Shown: positions 26,518 to 35,993 of the stretch, in pieces
Numbering within the stretch: the first letter of the stretch is position 1
Layout: every line of letters begins with the position of its first letter
Assembly: GCF_030268225.1 (NCBI RefSeq)
Contig: NZ_BSQG01000001.1
Location: 547,299 to 611,298, forward strand
From: Nocardiopsis ansamitocini
Lineage (GTDB): Bacteria; Actinomycetota; Actinomycetes; Streptosporangiales; Streptosporangiaceae
Reading direction: 5' to 3'
Length of the DNA: 64,000 bases
Translations under genes and position numbers: made by a program
Notes under the pieces: generated by a model
Told to the model about the DNA's origin: nothing
The model's database searches: none
Seen by the model: only the letters and a program-made list of their open reading frames with translations

Positions 26518-28185
26518 TTGGGGCGGGTCATGCCTAGTCAAGCCGACCACACCCCCCGCACAGAGGACGACCTGTCGGACGGTCCTGCCGAGACCGGTTT
26601 CCGCGGATCCGACGACCCGCTCACCCGGCTGGGACTCTACAGCTACCTGACCGCGCGCGAGCGGCGCGGTTACATCGCGATCATGCGACTGTTCACGTCC
26701 ACCCTGCTGGCCGACCTCGGCGCGGGTGAAGTCGCCGCCGCACTCGCCGAGGCCGAGAGGCGTGGTGAGGTGGAGCCGGGCGAGTCCCGGTTGGAGACGG
26801 TCGTCGACCGCCTGGAGCAGCTGGCCAAGTGGGGCAACCTGGTTCCCGGTCGGCGCGAGCCGGTCGCCACGATCGCGGAGTTCACCCAGAGCCGGATGCG
26901 CTACCAGGTGTCCAAACTCGCAACGCGGGTGCAGCGCGAGGTCGACGGGGTCCTCGCGGTGGCCGAGGGCGCTCGCGAAGTCTCCCGGGAACTGCTGCCG
27001 GCCATCGAACAGGGCCTGGCGGCGATCCAGCACACGGTCGGCGAGATCCGCACCGTGGAACGCAGCGGCGCCGACGGCACCGCGCGACGGCTGCGCGAGG
27101 ACCTCGCCCGTCACGTCACCACCTTGTTCCTGCAACACGACGAGTTCGCCGCAGCCGTCCGCGACTTCTACGCCTACCTCGGCTCGGTCATCGCACGCTA
27201 CGACCTCGCCCCGGCCGAGATGTCGGGCTTCAAGCACATGCTTTTGGAATACGTGGAGCTGATCGCCAAAGACGTGCTGCGCCACTCCGAACCGATCGTG
27301 GACCGCCTGGGCGCGCTGGAGCGCTGCCGTACGGACCTGCTGGACCTGCTGGGCGCGCGTGGCGACGACCTCTCCTCCTCGTCGGCCCTCCCCCGCTTCG
27401 CGACGCGGCCCGGGCCCGCTGTCCAACCCGAGCTGATGGAACGGGCTCCCGGGCGGCGTGCCTCGGACTGGGACGGCCTGGCCGACTGGTTCGTCGGCCG
27501 TCCGGGGCGCCCCTCCGAGGTGAGCGCGTTGCGCGACGCCACCAGCAGGGCGATCACCGCGCTGCTGACCAATGTCAAACGGGTCAGCGGGGTGGGCGGG
27601 GTGGACCCTGGCCGCCGACGCGACCTGTTGACTCTGGCCTCGTGGTTCGACGAGGCATCGCCCGAGGCCGCGCACGACCTCTACACGAGCGCGTTCGGCC
27701 TGTTCTCCGCCCGCCACCTGGCACTGTGCAACGAGGACGACGCAGCCGCGCCGGACCGGTCCTGGGCCGAGGGCGCGCGCGTGCGGGTGGACGTCAACGT
27801 CGGCAACCGCGGGGAGCGCGCGGCGACGGGGCGGATCCACCCCGTCACCGAGGATCCGCTGGGCCGGGCCGCGTTGCTCCAGGAGCAGGAGCAGCGACGC
27901 CGCCGGCGCGACACCGCGGTGGGCGAGTTGGCGGCCTCCGCGCAGGACCTGGCCTCGGCCCGGCTGTCGGGCGACGCCCTGGAGATCTTCTGCGAGCTGC
28001 TGGCTCTGGCCGGTGCCTCCCGGGACACCCCTGCGGAAGGGGGGATCGCGGCCGACCCCATCAGCGGTCTGACCCTGTCCGTCGAGCAGCGGCGCGGACA
28101 CTCCGCCCGGGTGGGCTCGGTACTGGGCACCCTGGAACTGCGCGACACAGAGGTGCGCCTGGAACTGACGGAGCCGATGCGATGA
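26518..28185 (+). CDS. jetA: Wadjet component JetA (TIGR02677/DUF2397 family)
   Basis: A 555-aa protein matching the DUF2397 family, the kleisin-like subunit of actinobacterial Wadjet (MksF-type) complexes. Visible landmarks are LYSYLTARERRGYIAIMRLF near residue 40 and LAKWGNLVPGRREPVATIAEFTQSRMRYQVS near residue 105. SGFKHMLLEYVELIAKDVLRHSEPI follows, and the C-terminus resembles a winged-helix region. TTG start at 26518 is supported by GGAGGG 6 nt upstream; an ATG at 26530 has no proper site. The stop overlaps jetB by 4 bp. Wadjet systems recognise and cleave circular plasmids; the nuclease partner JetD is missing here. Confidence 0.85.
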   Translation: MGRVMPSQADHTPRTEDDLSDGPAETGFRGSDDPLTRLGLYSYLTARERRGYIAIMRLFTSTLLADLGAGEVAAALAEAERRGEVEPGESRLETVVDRLEQLAKWGNLVPGRREPVATIAEFTQSRMRYQVSKLATRVQREVDGVLAVAEGAREVSRELLPAIEQGLAAIQHTVGEIRTVERSGADGTARRLREDLARHVTTLFLQHDEFAAAVRDFYAYLGSVIARYDLAPAEMSGFKHMLLEYVELIAKDVLRHSEPIVDRLGALERCRTDLLDLLGARGDDLSSSSALPRFATRPGPAVQPELMERAPGRRASDWDGLADWFVGRPGRPSEVSALRDATSRAITALLTNVKRVSGVGGVDPGRRRDLLTLASWFDEASPEAAHDLYTSAFGLFSARHLALCNEDDAAAPDRSWAEGARVRVDVNVGNRGERAATGRIHPVTEDPLGRAALLQEQEQRRRRRDTAVGELAASAQDLASARLSGDALEIFCELLALAGASRDTPAEGGIAADPISGLTLSVEQRRGHSARVGSVLGTLELRDTEVRLELTEPMR

Positions 28186-29471
28186 ACCGCCGGGAACGTC
28201 CCCTGGGGCTAAACGAGCGCGCCGCGTTCACCGGATTGGACGATCTGGAGACCGCGCAACTGCGCCGCTACGTGCGGGTCCTCCTGCGGCACCCGCTGCT
28301 GCGCCCCGGCGGCCCCGGCGGCGAGGCGCTGAGCGGTGTACGGCGCAACGCCGACCGGCTTCAGTCCCTGTTCGTGGCCTACCTGGGCTACCGCCTCGTT
28401 GTGGAACCGACGTTCGCCCGGTTGTACAAGACCCCCCGACCGGGCGGCGGTGTGCGCGGCGCGCACAAACGCAGCGGAGCGGCGTTCACCCCGCGCGGTT
28501 ACGCCTACCTCGCGCTGGTGCTGGCCGTGCTGACCGGTGGCGGAACGCAGTTGCTGCTCTCGCGGCTGGTCTCGGAGGTGCGGGCCGCCGGCGCCGAGGC
28601 CGGCCTGGAGGTGGGTACGGGAATCGTGGACCGGCGTGCACTCACCGCCGCCCTGCGCCATCTCATCGAGCTCGGGGTACTGGCCGAAACCGACGGAAGT
28701 GTCGCCGCGTGGGCCGACGACTCCGGCCGGGAGGCTTTGCTGGACGTGGACCCCGAGCTGCTGGGCCATCTGGTGGCCGCACCGCTGGGGCGGGCCGATT
28801 CCCCCGGCGAACTGGTCACCGCTTCCCCCGGGCTCGGCGACGACCGGCACGTCGTGCGGCGGCGGCTGGTCGAGGACCCGGTCGTGGCCCACGCCGATCT
28901 GAGCCCCGGCCAACACGACTGGCTGCGCCGCAACCTGGGACGCGAGGCAGAACTACTGGAAGACGTCACCGGCCTGCGCTTGGAGGCGCGCGCCGACGGA
29001 GTACTGGCGGTGGATCCCGACGGTTATCTGACCGACCGTGCCTTCCCCGGGCCGGGCACCGTGGAGCGCGTCGCGCTCTTGACGCTGGCCGAGCTCTTCG
29101 ACGACGCACCCGGCACTCCCGCGGTGGGTACCGAGCCGAGCGCGAAAGAGCCGGCGGCCCGGGCCCCGGGGGCCACGGTGGTCGACACCGCGCGTTTCAC
29201 CGCGGCCGTGACGGTCATCGCGCAGCGGTATCCCCAGGCATGGTCACGGGAGGCCGTGCGCGATCCCGGCCAACTGGCCCGGTCGGTACTGCGGGCGCTG
29301 TCGGAGTCGGGACTGGCCCGGGTGCTGCCCGGGTCTCTCGTGGCCATCAGTCCGGCCGCAGGCCGCTACCTGCCGGTCCTGGACGCTCCGGAGGAAGAGG
29401 GATCACCGGCCGAACAGGACCCGTCCCCCGCCCCCCTGGACGACGGCCAGGAATCCCTGTTCTCCTTCTGA
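28182..29471 (+). CDS. jetB: Wadjet component JetB (TIGR02678/DUF2398 family)
   Basis: A 429-aa DUF2398-family protein, the KITE-like (MksE-type) subunit. Characteristic stretches are ERAAFTGLDDLETAQLRRYVRVLLRHPLL near the N-terminus, LQSLFVAYLGYRLVVEPTFARLYK near residue 65, and TPRGYAYLALVLAVLTGGGTQLLLSRLV near residue 105. The C-terminal section carries an acidic tail ending DDGQESLFSF. ATG at 28182 overlaps the jetA stop (ATGA), so the two are co-translated. A 28-bp gap leads to jetC. Confidence 0.85.
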   Translation: MNRRERPLGLNERAAFTGLDDLETAQLRRYVRVLLRHPLLRPGGPGGEALSGVRRNADRLQSLFVAYLGYRLVVEPTFARLYKTPRPGGGVRGAHKRSGAAFTPRGYAYLALVLAVLTGGGTQLLLSRLVSEVRAAGAEAGLEVGTGIVDRRALTAALRHLIELGVLAETDGSVAAWADDSGREALLDVDPELLGHLVAAPLGRADSPGELVTASPGLGDDRHVVRRRLVEDPVVAHADLSPGQHDWLRRNLGREAELLEDVTGLRLEARADGVLAVDPDGYLTDRAFPGPGTVERVALLTLAELFDDAPGTPAVGTEPSAKEPAARAPGATVVDTARFTAAVTVIAQRYPQAWSREAVRDPGQLARSVLRALSESGLARVLPGSLVAISPAAGRYLPVLDAPEEEGSPAEQDPSPAPLDDGQESLFSF

Positions 29472-29499
29472 CCCCTTATCAAGACGTAGGCGTATACGA

Positions 29500-32400
29500 G
29501 TGAGGATCGACGACGTGGACGGCGAGGCGACCCCGCGCACCCGATGGCGGCTGCACCGGGGCGGCGTGGTGAACATCTGGCAGTACACCGAGGAGGTCTT
29601 CGACCTGTCCGGCGGGCGGGTCATCTTCAAGGGGACCAACGGTTCGGGCAAATCGCGCACCCTGGAACTACTGCTGCCGTTGTGCCTGGACGGCGATCTG
29701 CGCACCATGGGCTGCAAGGGCTTCGACACCGTCAGCATGGGCCGCCTCATGCTCGACGACTACACCCAGGGCTCGTCACGGCTGGGCTACGCCTGGGTCG
29801 AACTGCGCAGGGAGGCCGCGGACGGCAGCGAGGAGTTCCTGACCACCGGCGTGGGGGTGAAGGCCACGGCGTCGAGTCGTCAGGTCAGCGACTCGTGGCG
29901 GTTCATCACCCCACTGCGGGTGAACATCGACTTCGCCCTGATGGAACAGGACCGGCCGATCACCCCGGCACGACTGCGCGAACATATCGGCGCGGACGCG
30001 GTGGTGGACGAGGCCGCGGCGTTCCAGGAGCGGGTGGCAGCGGCCGTGTACGGCATCAAGGGCGGCGGGCGCTACACCGACCTGCTGCATCTGCAACGCA
30101 CCCTGCGCAACCCCGACATCGGCCTCAAGGTCCTCCAGGGACAGCTGGAGCAGCTGCTGTCCGACGCGCTGCCGCCCATCGACTCCGGCGTAGTCGTACG
30201 CACCGCCAACGGCCTGGACAACCTGGAGGGGGTGCGCCGCAACGTCGCCCGGCTGCGCGTCGCCGACACCGCGCTGCAGGAGTTCCTGTCCGGGTACCGG
30301 GGATACGCCCGCGGCGTGCTCGCCGACCGGGCCTCTGTGCTGACCAAGGCGGAGAAGGATCTGGAGCGGGCCCGCCGGGCCTATGCCAAGCAGGAGAGCG
30401 AACACGCCGAGGCCGAGGAGCACAGCGAGAAGGCCCGCGCCGACCGCGACGCCCTGACGGAGCGGCGCGAGGTCGTGCAGGCGGAACTGGACGCGTTGAA
30501 GTCCTCTGACGCCTACCGGGCGCTGGGGGACCTCGACGACAAGGCGGAGACGGTGGCCTCCCAGCGCCGCAATGCCGAGGGGGCGCTGCGCCACGCGGCC
30601 GAGTTGCGCACGGCAGAGGAACAGTCGGTGGCGGCCCTGCACCGCGCGGCGGCCACGGTCCGCCGTGCCGGGGAGTCGGTGCGCGGCGCAGCGGGAGCGG
30701 CCCGCGAATCACTGTCGTCAGTGGGCCTCGGGGCGCCTCTGGGCGACACATCGGCGCTGGTGCCAAAGACCTCGCCGCGCGGAGAGACCGCCCGGGTACT
30801 GCTGTGTGCCGACCCTGGCGCACCGGCGGAGGAGGTGCGACGTCCGTTGCCCCCGGCGGTGGACGTTCCCTCACTGGTCGAGGAGGCCGGACGGGTCGCC
30901 GGACGGATCGAGGCCGCTGCACGGGCTGTCGGCGAACGCGGTCCATTGCTGACGGGGCTGCGCGCCCGGGCGCAGCGCCTCACCGAGCATGCCGACCGTG
31001 TACGGCAACTCGGTGCGGCAGCGGAGCGGGCGGCCGAGGAGTCCGCTGACGCGGCGCAACGGTCCCGCCAGACCCAGGAGCAGGTGGACACGGCCGCCGG
31101 GGAATGGACCGACGCCGTGCGCGAGTGGCGCGGCAAGCGCCCGGCCCCCGCCCCTGGAACGGACGCACCGGAGCTGGACCAGGCTCCGGAGACCGCCGCC
31201 GTGGCCGCCGATCCCGAGTCCTTCGGTGACGCCGAGCGTAGGGCCCGCGCGACGCTGCAACCGGCTGCGCGCGCGGTCCAGCAGTCGGTACTGGCCGCAC
31301 AGCAGCGCCGCGCCGACGCACACGACGTACACGCGGCGCTGGAGGCCGAGCTCGTCGAGTTGCGCTCGGCCGTGGAGGTCGCACTGCCCGACCCCGAACT
31401 GACCAGGGCACGGCGCGCGGCCGGGGAGGGGCTTCCGTTCTACCGAGCGGTGGACTTCGCAGCGGACCTCCCCGCTGAGCGGAGGGCAGCACTGGAGGCC
31501 GCCCTCCAGGCCAGCGGCCTGCTGAACGCGTGGGTCCCCCGCGCAGGACTTCCCGATGACGACCTCGACACCTGGGCGGTCCCCGGGGAACCGGTGTCGG
31601 GCCCGTCCCTGGCCGATCTGCTGCGCCCGGCCGGTGGCGACGAACCGGTCGTCTCCGAGGAGACGGTGCGCGCACTGCTGCGCTCGATCCCGTTGAGCGG
31701 CGACGGAGCAGGCGGCCTCACCCTCTCGGCCGACGGTGACGGCCGGTGGCGTGCGGGGGTACTGCACGGGCGGCACGCGAAGGACGAGGCCGAGCACATC
31801 GGGGCGGGTGCGCGGGAGGCGGTGCGCCGCCGCCGGATCGCGGCGTTGCAGGAACGGGTTGCCGAGGCCGCGGGCCTGGTGGAGGAACACGCGGCCCACC
31901 TCGCACACGCCGAGGCGCTGGAACGTGCGTGGGAGTCCTGGCTGACGGCGTTCCCCGGCACCGGCACGCTGCTCACGGCGCACGTGGAGGCCCGTACCGC
32001 CCGCTCCGCGGCCCGACGCGCGGCCGCGGACGCCGAGAGGGCCGAGGCGGAGCACGCCCGCGAGCGGGCGGAGTTCACGGCGGACCGTGCCGCCCATCGG
32101 CGCTCCTGCGGCGACCTGGGTGTCGCCGAGGACGCCGAGACACTGGCCGCGCTGTGCGAGGAGGCCCGCACCGCCACGAGCGCATTGGAGCAGTGTTCCG
32201 GTCTGCTTGCACGTGACTACCCCGAGGCGCTGGAGGGGGTGCGCGCGGCGCGCGAGGACCACGCGACCACCTGTTCGGGGCGTCGTGACGCGGAGACGGC
32301 CGCGCTGGAGGCGCACCGGCGCCATTCGGAGGCGCACGCGGCCCTGGAGACGCTCCGCTCCACCCTGGGCCACGACGCCGAGGAGGTCGCCCTGCGGGTG

Positions 32401-33663
32401 CGCGCACTGGCCGAGGAGCGCGACCGGCTCAAGGACGAGTCCCCGAAGGTCTTCGACCACTACGACACGCTGCGCGACACCTCCAAGGAACTGGAGGGGC
32501 GGCTGGAGGCCGCCCGGATGCGGATCGAGGGGGCAGACGGCCTACTGGGCAAGGTGTCCGACGCCGAGGACGCCCTCACCGACGCGGCAGGGGTCGCCGG
32601 CGTCTGGGAGGCCGCCACCGAACAGGTCGACCCCCCGTTCGAGCGTGCGGAGCTGCGCACGGCGCTGACCGACGCCCTGTCGGAGGGTGAGCCGCCCGGC
32701 GACCCCGCGGCTCTGGAGCGCGACCTGCTCACCCGGATCCACACCCTGCAGTCGGCGCTCAGCGGCACCCACGACGTGCAGGCGGATCGCCATCCCCGGC
32801 ACGGGATCCTGACGGTGACCGTCAGCGAGGAGTCGGGAACCGCACCCGTGGCGGCCACCGCGCGCCTGACGCTCGCACGGCTGGAGGAGGCGGAGTCGAA
32901 CCTGACCGGCCGCGAGGAGCAGATCTTCGAGGACTACCTGCTCAGCGATATCGCCGAGGAACTGCGCCGTCAGATCGCGGCTGCGGAGAGCCTCACCCGG
33001 CGGATGAACACGGTGCTGACCAGCGCGCACTCCAGCCAGGGAGTACGCGTCGAGCTGACGTGGGAGCCGGCTACCCATCTGGACCCCGCCGAGCGGTCGG
33101 CGTTCGCCTTGGCGAAGAAGTCCGCGGCCCAACGCTCTCCCGAGGAGAACGAGCGGCTGCGGCGCGCGTTGATGGACCGCATCCGCACCACTCGCGACGA
33201 GGGCCGCAGCTCCGGATACGCCGAGGTGCTGACCGGAGCGTTGGACTACCGCGCGTGGTACGCCTACCGGGTCCGGGTGCACGACATCGGTCCGGACGGC
33301 CAGGCCCGTGACCGGCGCATGCGCCAGCTGTCCTCGGGCGAGACCCGGCTGGTGTCCTACGTGACGCTGTTCGCGGCGAGTGCCGCCTTCTACGACGCGC
33401 TCGAAGCAGACATCGACGGCACGTTGCGTCTGGTGCTGCTGGACGAGGCGTTCGAGCGCCTGGACGACCCGACGATCGCCCGCCTCCTGGAACTTCTGGT
33501 CGACCTGGACATGGACTGGGCGATCACCTGGCCCTCGGGGTACGGGGTCTCTTCCAGGATTCCGCGTATGCACATCTACGACATCTTGAAGCGCAAGGGC
33601 GCGTGGGGGGTGGCGTGCGCGCGCACCACCTGGAACGGCAGCGGATTCGATGCGGCGGCGTAA
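29500..33663 (+). CDS. jetC: Wadjet component JetC, SMC-like ATPase (TIGR02680 family)
   Basis: A 1387-aa MukB/SbcC-like SMC ATPase. Walker A GTNGSGKS is at residues 45-52. Two long coiled-coil blocks rich in Glu/Ala/Arg span roughly 270-560 and 760-1130, with a hinge-like region between. ABC signature LSSGE is at residues 1277-1281 and Walker B LVLLDEAFERLD has catalytic Glu at 1316. The head domains and C-terminus (WAITWPSGYG, then ARTTWNGSGF) are intact. GTG start at 29500. It should form the loop-extruding motor with JetA and JetB. No jetD (TIGR02679, DUF3323/DUF2399 TOPRIM nuclease) follows; a hairpin and sodA come next. Confidence 0.9.
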   Translation: MRIDDVDGEATPRTRWRLHRGGVVNIWQYTEEVFDLSGGRVIFKGTNGSGKSRTLELLLPLCLDGDLRTMGCKGFDTVSMGRLMLDDYTQGSSRLGYAWVELRREAADGSEEFLTTGVGVKATASSRQVSDSWRFITPLRVNIDFALMEQDRPITPARLREHIGADAVVDEAAAFQERVAAAVYGIKGGGRYTDLLHLQRTLRNPDIGLKVLQGQLEQLLSDALPPIDSGVVVRTANGLDNLEGVRRNVARLRVADTALQEFLSGYRGYARGVLADRASVLTKAEKDLERARRAYAKQESEHAEAEEHSEKARADRDALTERREVVQAELDALKSSDAYRALGDLDDKAETVASQRRNAEGALRHAAELRTAEEQSVAALHRAAATVRRAGESVRGAAGAARESLSSVGLGAPLGDTSALVPKTSPRGETARVLLCADPGAPAEEVRRPLPPAVDVPSLVEEAGRVAGRIEAAARAVGERGPLLTGLRARAQRLTEHADRVRQLGAAAERAAEESADAAQRSRQTQEQVDTAAGEWTDAVREWRGKRPAPAPGTDAPELDQAPETAAVAADPESFGDAERRARATLQPAARAVQQSVLAAQQRRADAHDVHAALEAELVELRSAVEVALPDPELTRARRAAGEGLPFYRAVDFAADLPAERRAALEAALQASGLLNAWVPRAGLPDDDLDTWAVPGEPVSGPSLADLLRPAGGDEPVVSEETVRALLRSIPLSGDGAGGLTLSADGDGRWRAGVLHGRHAKDEAEHIGAGAREAVRRRRIAALQERVAEAAGLVEEHAAHLAHAEALERAWESWLTAFPGTGTLLTAHVEARTARSAARRAAADAERAEAEHARERAEFTADRAAHRRSCGDLGVAEDAETLAALCEEARTATSALEQCSGLLARDYPEALEGVRAAREDHATTCSGRRDAETAALEAHRRHSEAHAALETLRSTLGHDAEEVALRVRALAEERDRLKDESPKVFDHYDTLRDTSKELEGRLEAARMRIEGADGLLGKVSDAEDALTDAAGVAGVWEAATEQVDPPFERAELRTALTDALSEGEPPGDPAALERDLLTRIHTLQSALSGTHDVQADRHPRHGILTVTVSEESGTAPVAATARLTLARLEEAESNLTGREEQIFEDYLLSDIAEELRRQIAAAESLTRRMNTVLTSAHSSQGVRVELTWEPATHLDPAERSAFALAKKSAAQRSPEENERLRRALMDRIRTTRDEGRSSGYAEVLTGALDYRAWYAYRVRVHDIGPDGQARDRRMRQLSSGETRLVSYVTLFAASAAFYDALEADIDGTLRLVLLDEAFERLDDPTIARLLELLVDLDMDWAITWPSGYGVSSRIPRMHIYDILKRKGAWGVACARTTWNGSGFDAAA

Positions 33664-33668
33664 GGCCG

Positions 33669-33688
33669 GCGCACCCGCGGTGGTGCGC
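33669..33688 (+). terminator. Hairpin directly after jetC
   Basis: GCGCACC (33669-33675) pairs with GGTGCGC (33682-33688) around a 6-nt loop, 6 bp after the jetC stop and followed by TT. It isolates the Wadjet-like operon from sodA. The remaining 165 bp up to sodA are non-coding and likely hold the sodA promoter. Confidence 0.55.
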
Positions 33689-33853
33689 TTAGGCCGCCCT
33701 GCGCCGGGTAGTGCGATCGAGGGGCCGGGTTATTCCCGGCCGGACCTGTAATCAGGGCGGCACTGATCGGGCCCCTCTGCTGCTGATAGCTTTTTTCCAG
33801 CGATCACTCGCAGGTTTTCCACAACAGTCTTTTCGAGATCGGAAGGTGCGCAT

Positions 33854-34468
33854 ATGTCCGCGCCGTACTCGCTTCCTGAACTGCCCTACGACTACGCGGC
33901 CCTTGAGCCGTGGATCTCCGGCCAGATCATGGAGCTCCACCACGACAAGCACCACGCTGCTTACGTGAAGGGCACCAACGACGCCCTGGAGCAGCTGGCG
34001 GAGGCTCGGGACAAGGAGAGCCTGGGCTCCGTCAACCTGCTGCAGAAGAACCTGGCCTTCAACCTGGCCGGCCACGTGAACCACAGCGTGTTCTGGCCGA
34101 ACCTGTCCCCCGACGGCGGGGACAAGCCCGAAGGCGAACTGGCCGCGGCCATTGATGACGCCTTCGGCTCCTTCGATGCCTTCCGCGCGCACTTCAACGC
34201 CGCCGCCACCGGCATCCAGGGATCCGGCTGGGCGATCCTGGCCTGGGACATCCTCGGCCAGCGCCTCATCATCGAGCAGCTCTACGACCACCAGGGCAAC
34301 CTCGCCGCGGGCTCCTACCCGCTGCTGCTCCTGGACATGTGGGAGCACGCGTTCTACCTGCAGTACAAGAACGTCAAGGCCGACTACGTGAAGGCGTTCT
34401 GGAACGTCGTCAACTGGGCCGACGTTCAGCAGCGCTTCACCGCGGCCAGCAAGGTCGCGCTGGGCTAG
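33854..34468 (+). CDS. sodA: Superoxide dismutase (Fe/Mn family)
   Basis: A 204-aa Fe/Mn superoxide dismutase, converting superoxide to oxygen and hydrogen peroxide. Metal ligands are H29 ([13 protein letters not shown]), the His in [11 protein letters not shown], and Asp/His in [30 protein letters not shown]. The LYDHQGN stretch resembles the actinobacterial form that uses iron in M. tuberculosis, so metal choice is uncertain. No signal peptide. ATG at 33854 follows GGAAGG. It is followed by a very strong terminator. Confidence 0.96.
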   Translation: MSAPYSLPELPYDYAALEPWISGQIMELHHDKHHAAYVKGTNDALEQLAEARDKESLGSVNLLQKNLAFNLAGHVNHSVFWPNLSPDGGDKPEGELAAAIDDAFGSFDAFRAHFNAAATGIQGSGWAILAWDILGQRLIIEQLYDHQGNLAAGSYPLLLLDMWEHAFYLQYKNVKADYVKAFWNVVNWADVQQRFTAASKVALG

Positions 34469-34487
34469 TCCCGAAGCACCCGGAAAC

Positions 34488-34524
34488 CGCGGGCGGCGCC
34501 TCCATGCAGGAGGCGCCGCCCGCG
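34488..34524. terminator. Perfect 16-bp bidirectional terminator
   Basis: Arms 34488-34503 and 34509-34524 are perfectly complementary (CGCGGGCGGCGCCTCC and its reverse complement) with loop ATGCA. It lies between the convergent sodA and HAD hydrolase genes and is the longest perfect terminator stem noticed in the window. Confidence 0.85.
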
Positions 34525-34538
34525 TCGTGTCGTGGAGG

Positions 34539-35213
34539 TCAGCCGCCCAGCAGGCGGACCGCCTGGGCGACCGAACTCGCGACCGGGCTACCGGTGGCTT
34601 CCAGTCGCTCGCGGGTCATGAGCCCGGTGGCGACCAGGACGGAGTGCGCACCGGCCTCCTGGGCCGCACGGGCGTCGTCGTCGATGTCCCCGATGAGCAC
34701 TGTCGTGGCCGGATCGATGTCCTGGGCGACCAGGTGTTCGATGAGGTGGGCTGCTTTGGAGTCGCCCTCGGTGTCGTAGCGGCGGCCGTCCACCCGGGTG
34801 AAATGGACGGTCAGGCCGCGTTGGTCGATGAGCGGCACGAGGTGGTCGTGTGAGGCCATCGACAGCAGCGACTGGGTGCGTCCACCGGTCGACCAGGCCA
34901 GCAGGGTGTCGACGACGCCTTCCGCCAGCTCGCAGCTCTCCAGGTGCTCCAGGTAGAAGCGGTCGTACATCGTGTTGACGCGCTCCCACTCCCCTTCGCG
35001 GAAGGCCCGTCCGATCAGTTCCTCGTAGCAGGGGATGAGGGGTCGGCGAAAACTGGACCGCCAGAAGTCCAGATCGATCGGCGCACGCCCGAAGTCGGCG
35101 CAGATCCGGTTGACCGCTGCGAGGTTGGCGTGGTTGTCGTCGAGAAGCGTTCCGTTCCAGTCCCAGACGATGTGCTGGACGCCGGTCGGGGGGAACGTTG
35201 TATTGATTGCCAC
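34539..35213 (-). CDS. HAD-superfamily hydrolase (phosphoglycolate phosphatase-like)
   Basis: A 224-aa HAD hydrolase. Motif I reads IVWDWNGTLLDD, where the usual second Asp of DxD is Asn. Motif II is LLSMASHDHL, and the motif III/IV area reads TVLIGDIDDDARAAQEAGAHSVLVATG. The helical cap follows motif I. These enzymes dephosphorylate small metabolites, but the substrate cannot be assigned. The GTG at 35213 is 7 nt downstream of a TACAGT -10 box with no ribosome site, suggesting a leaderless mRNA. It converges on sodA. Confidence 0.85.
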   Translation of the reverse strand: MAINTTFPPTGVQHIVWDWNGTLLDDNHANLAAVNRICADFGRAPIDLDFWRSSFRRPLIPCYEELIGRAFREGEWERVNTMYDRFYLEHLESCELAEGVVDTLLAWSTGGRTQSLLSMASHDHLVPLIDQRGLTVHFTRVDGRRYDTEGDSKAAHLIEHLVAQDIDPATTVLIGDIDDDARAAQEAGAHSVLVATGLMTRERLEATGSPVASSVAQAVRLLGG

Positions 35214-35220
35214 TCTGACA

Positions 35221-35226
35221 ACTGTA
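35221..35226 (-). promoter_or_regulatory. -10 element of a probable leaderless promoter for the HAD gene
   Basis: On the minus strand TACAGT ends 7 nt before the GTG start, matching the arrangement at 8444 and 14297. Confidence 0.4.
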
Positions 35227-35259
35227 CGAGCCGTTGACGAAGCCGCACGGAGGCGGGTG

Positions 35260-35883
35260 TCAGGCGGTCGCCGCCCGCTCCGCGCGCCTGCGCCTGCCCC
35301 TGCGCAGCAGCAGTACGCCGCCCATCGCGATCAGCGGGATCAGGAGCACGATGAGCAGTGGCAGCAGGATGGCGAGAGCCGCCATGAAAAAGCTGGCCAC
35401 GTCCTCGACCACGCTGGCGACCGGGGCGCCGATCCCGACCGTGACCGTGTTGACGAGCGGTCGGACCAGTGCCTTGAGTGTGTGGAAGAGCAGCGCGACG
35501 ATCGCGCCGACGATGACGAACACCCACGTCATCGTGCCCTCGCCCCCGCCGGCGGCGGCTGCGGTGACGGTGTCGGTGGTCACCGGGTCCGCTGCGGTAA
35601 GGGTGCTCGCTCCGGCTCCGAAGGTGATCCCGCCCGCGGTGGGACGGATGACGGTCTGGAGCACATCGTTGACGCTGTCGACCCCGGGAATCTTGTCGGC
35701 CAGGAACTCGACGGCCAGGAGCACTCCGAGCACGATCAGGACGGCGGGGTTGGCCAACCACTCCCAGCCGGCCCCCAAGGGGAACCAGTCGGTGTAGCGG
35801 GCCAGCACGCCGGCCATCAACAGGGGAATGTAGGCGTTGAGGCCGGCCGACGACGCCAGCCCCAACCCGGTCAGCAGCTCCAC
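35260..35883 (-). CDS. DUF4126 family membrane protein
   Basis: A 207-aa integral membrane protein. Its start MELLTGLGLASSAGLNAYIPLLMAGVLARY, followed by ADKIPGVDSVNDVLQTVIRPTAGG, is characteristic of DUF4126. Four or five hydrophobic helices are present, including the Gly/Pro-rich GIGAPVASVVEDV segment, and it ends in a strongly basic tail RRGRRRRAERAATA. GTG start at 35883 has GAGGA 6 nt upstream. Function is unknown in the family. It lies 46 bp upstream of the HAD gene on the same strand. Confidence 0.8.
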   Translation of the reverse strand: MELLTGLGLASSAGLNAYIPLLMAGVLARYTDWFPLGAGWEWLANPAVLIVLGVLLAVEFLADKIPGVDSVNDVLQTVIRPTAGGITFGAGASTLTAADPVTTDTVTAAAAGGGEGTMTWVFVIVGAIVALLFHTLKALVRPLVNTVTVGIGAPVASVVEDVASFFMAALAILLPLLIVLLIPLIAMGGVLLLRRGRRRRAERAATA

Positions 35884-35993
35884 TGGGGATCCTCACTGCA
35901 GGCTCGGTCAGAGGTCTCCCCTCTAGGATGCGCCGGACGCGCGGCTGGTTTCCCCTTTCTCCCCGGCGTTCCACCCGTCACGGAACCTGCCCG

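Noticed and set aside
33664-33853. Remnant of jetD between jetC and sodA
   Set aside because: Only 190 bp; no translation in any frame resembles a TOPRIM or DUF2399 segment.
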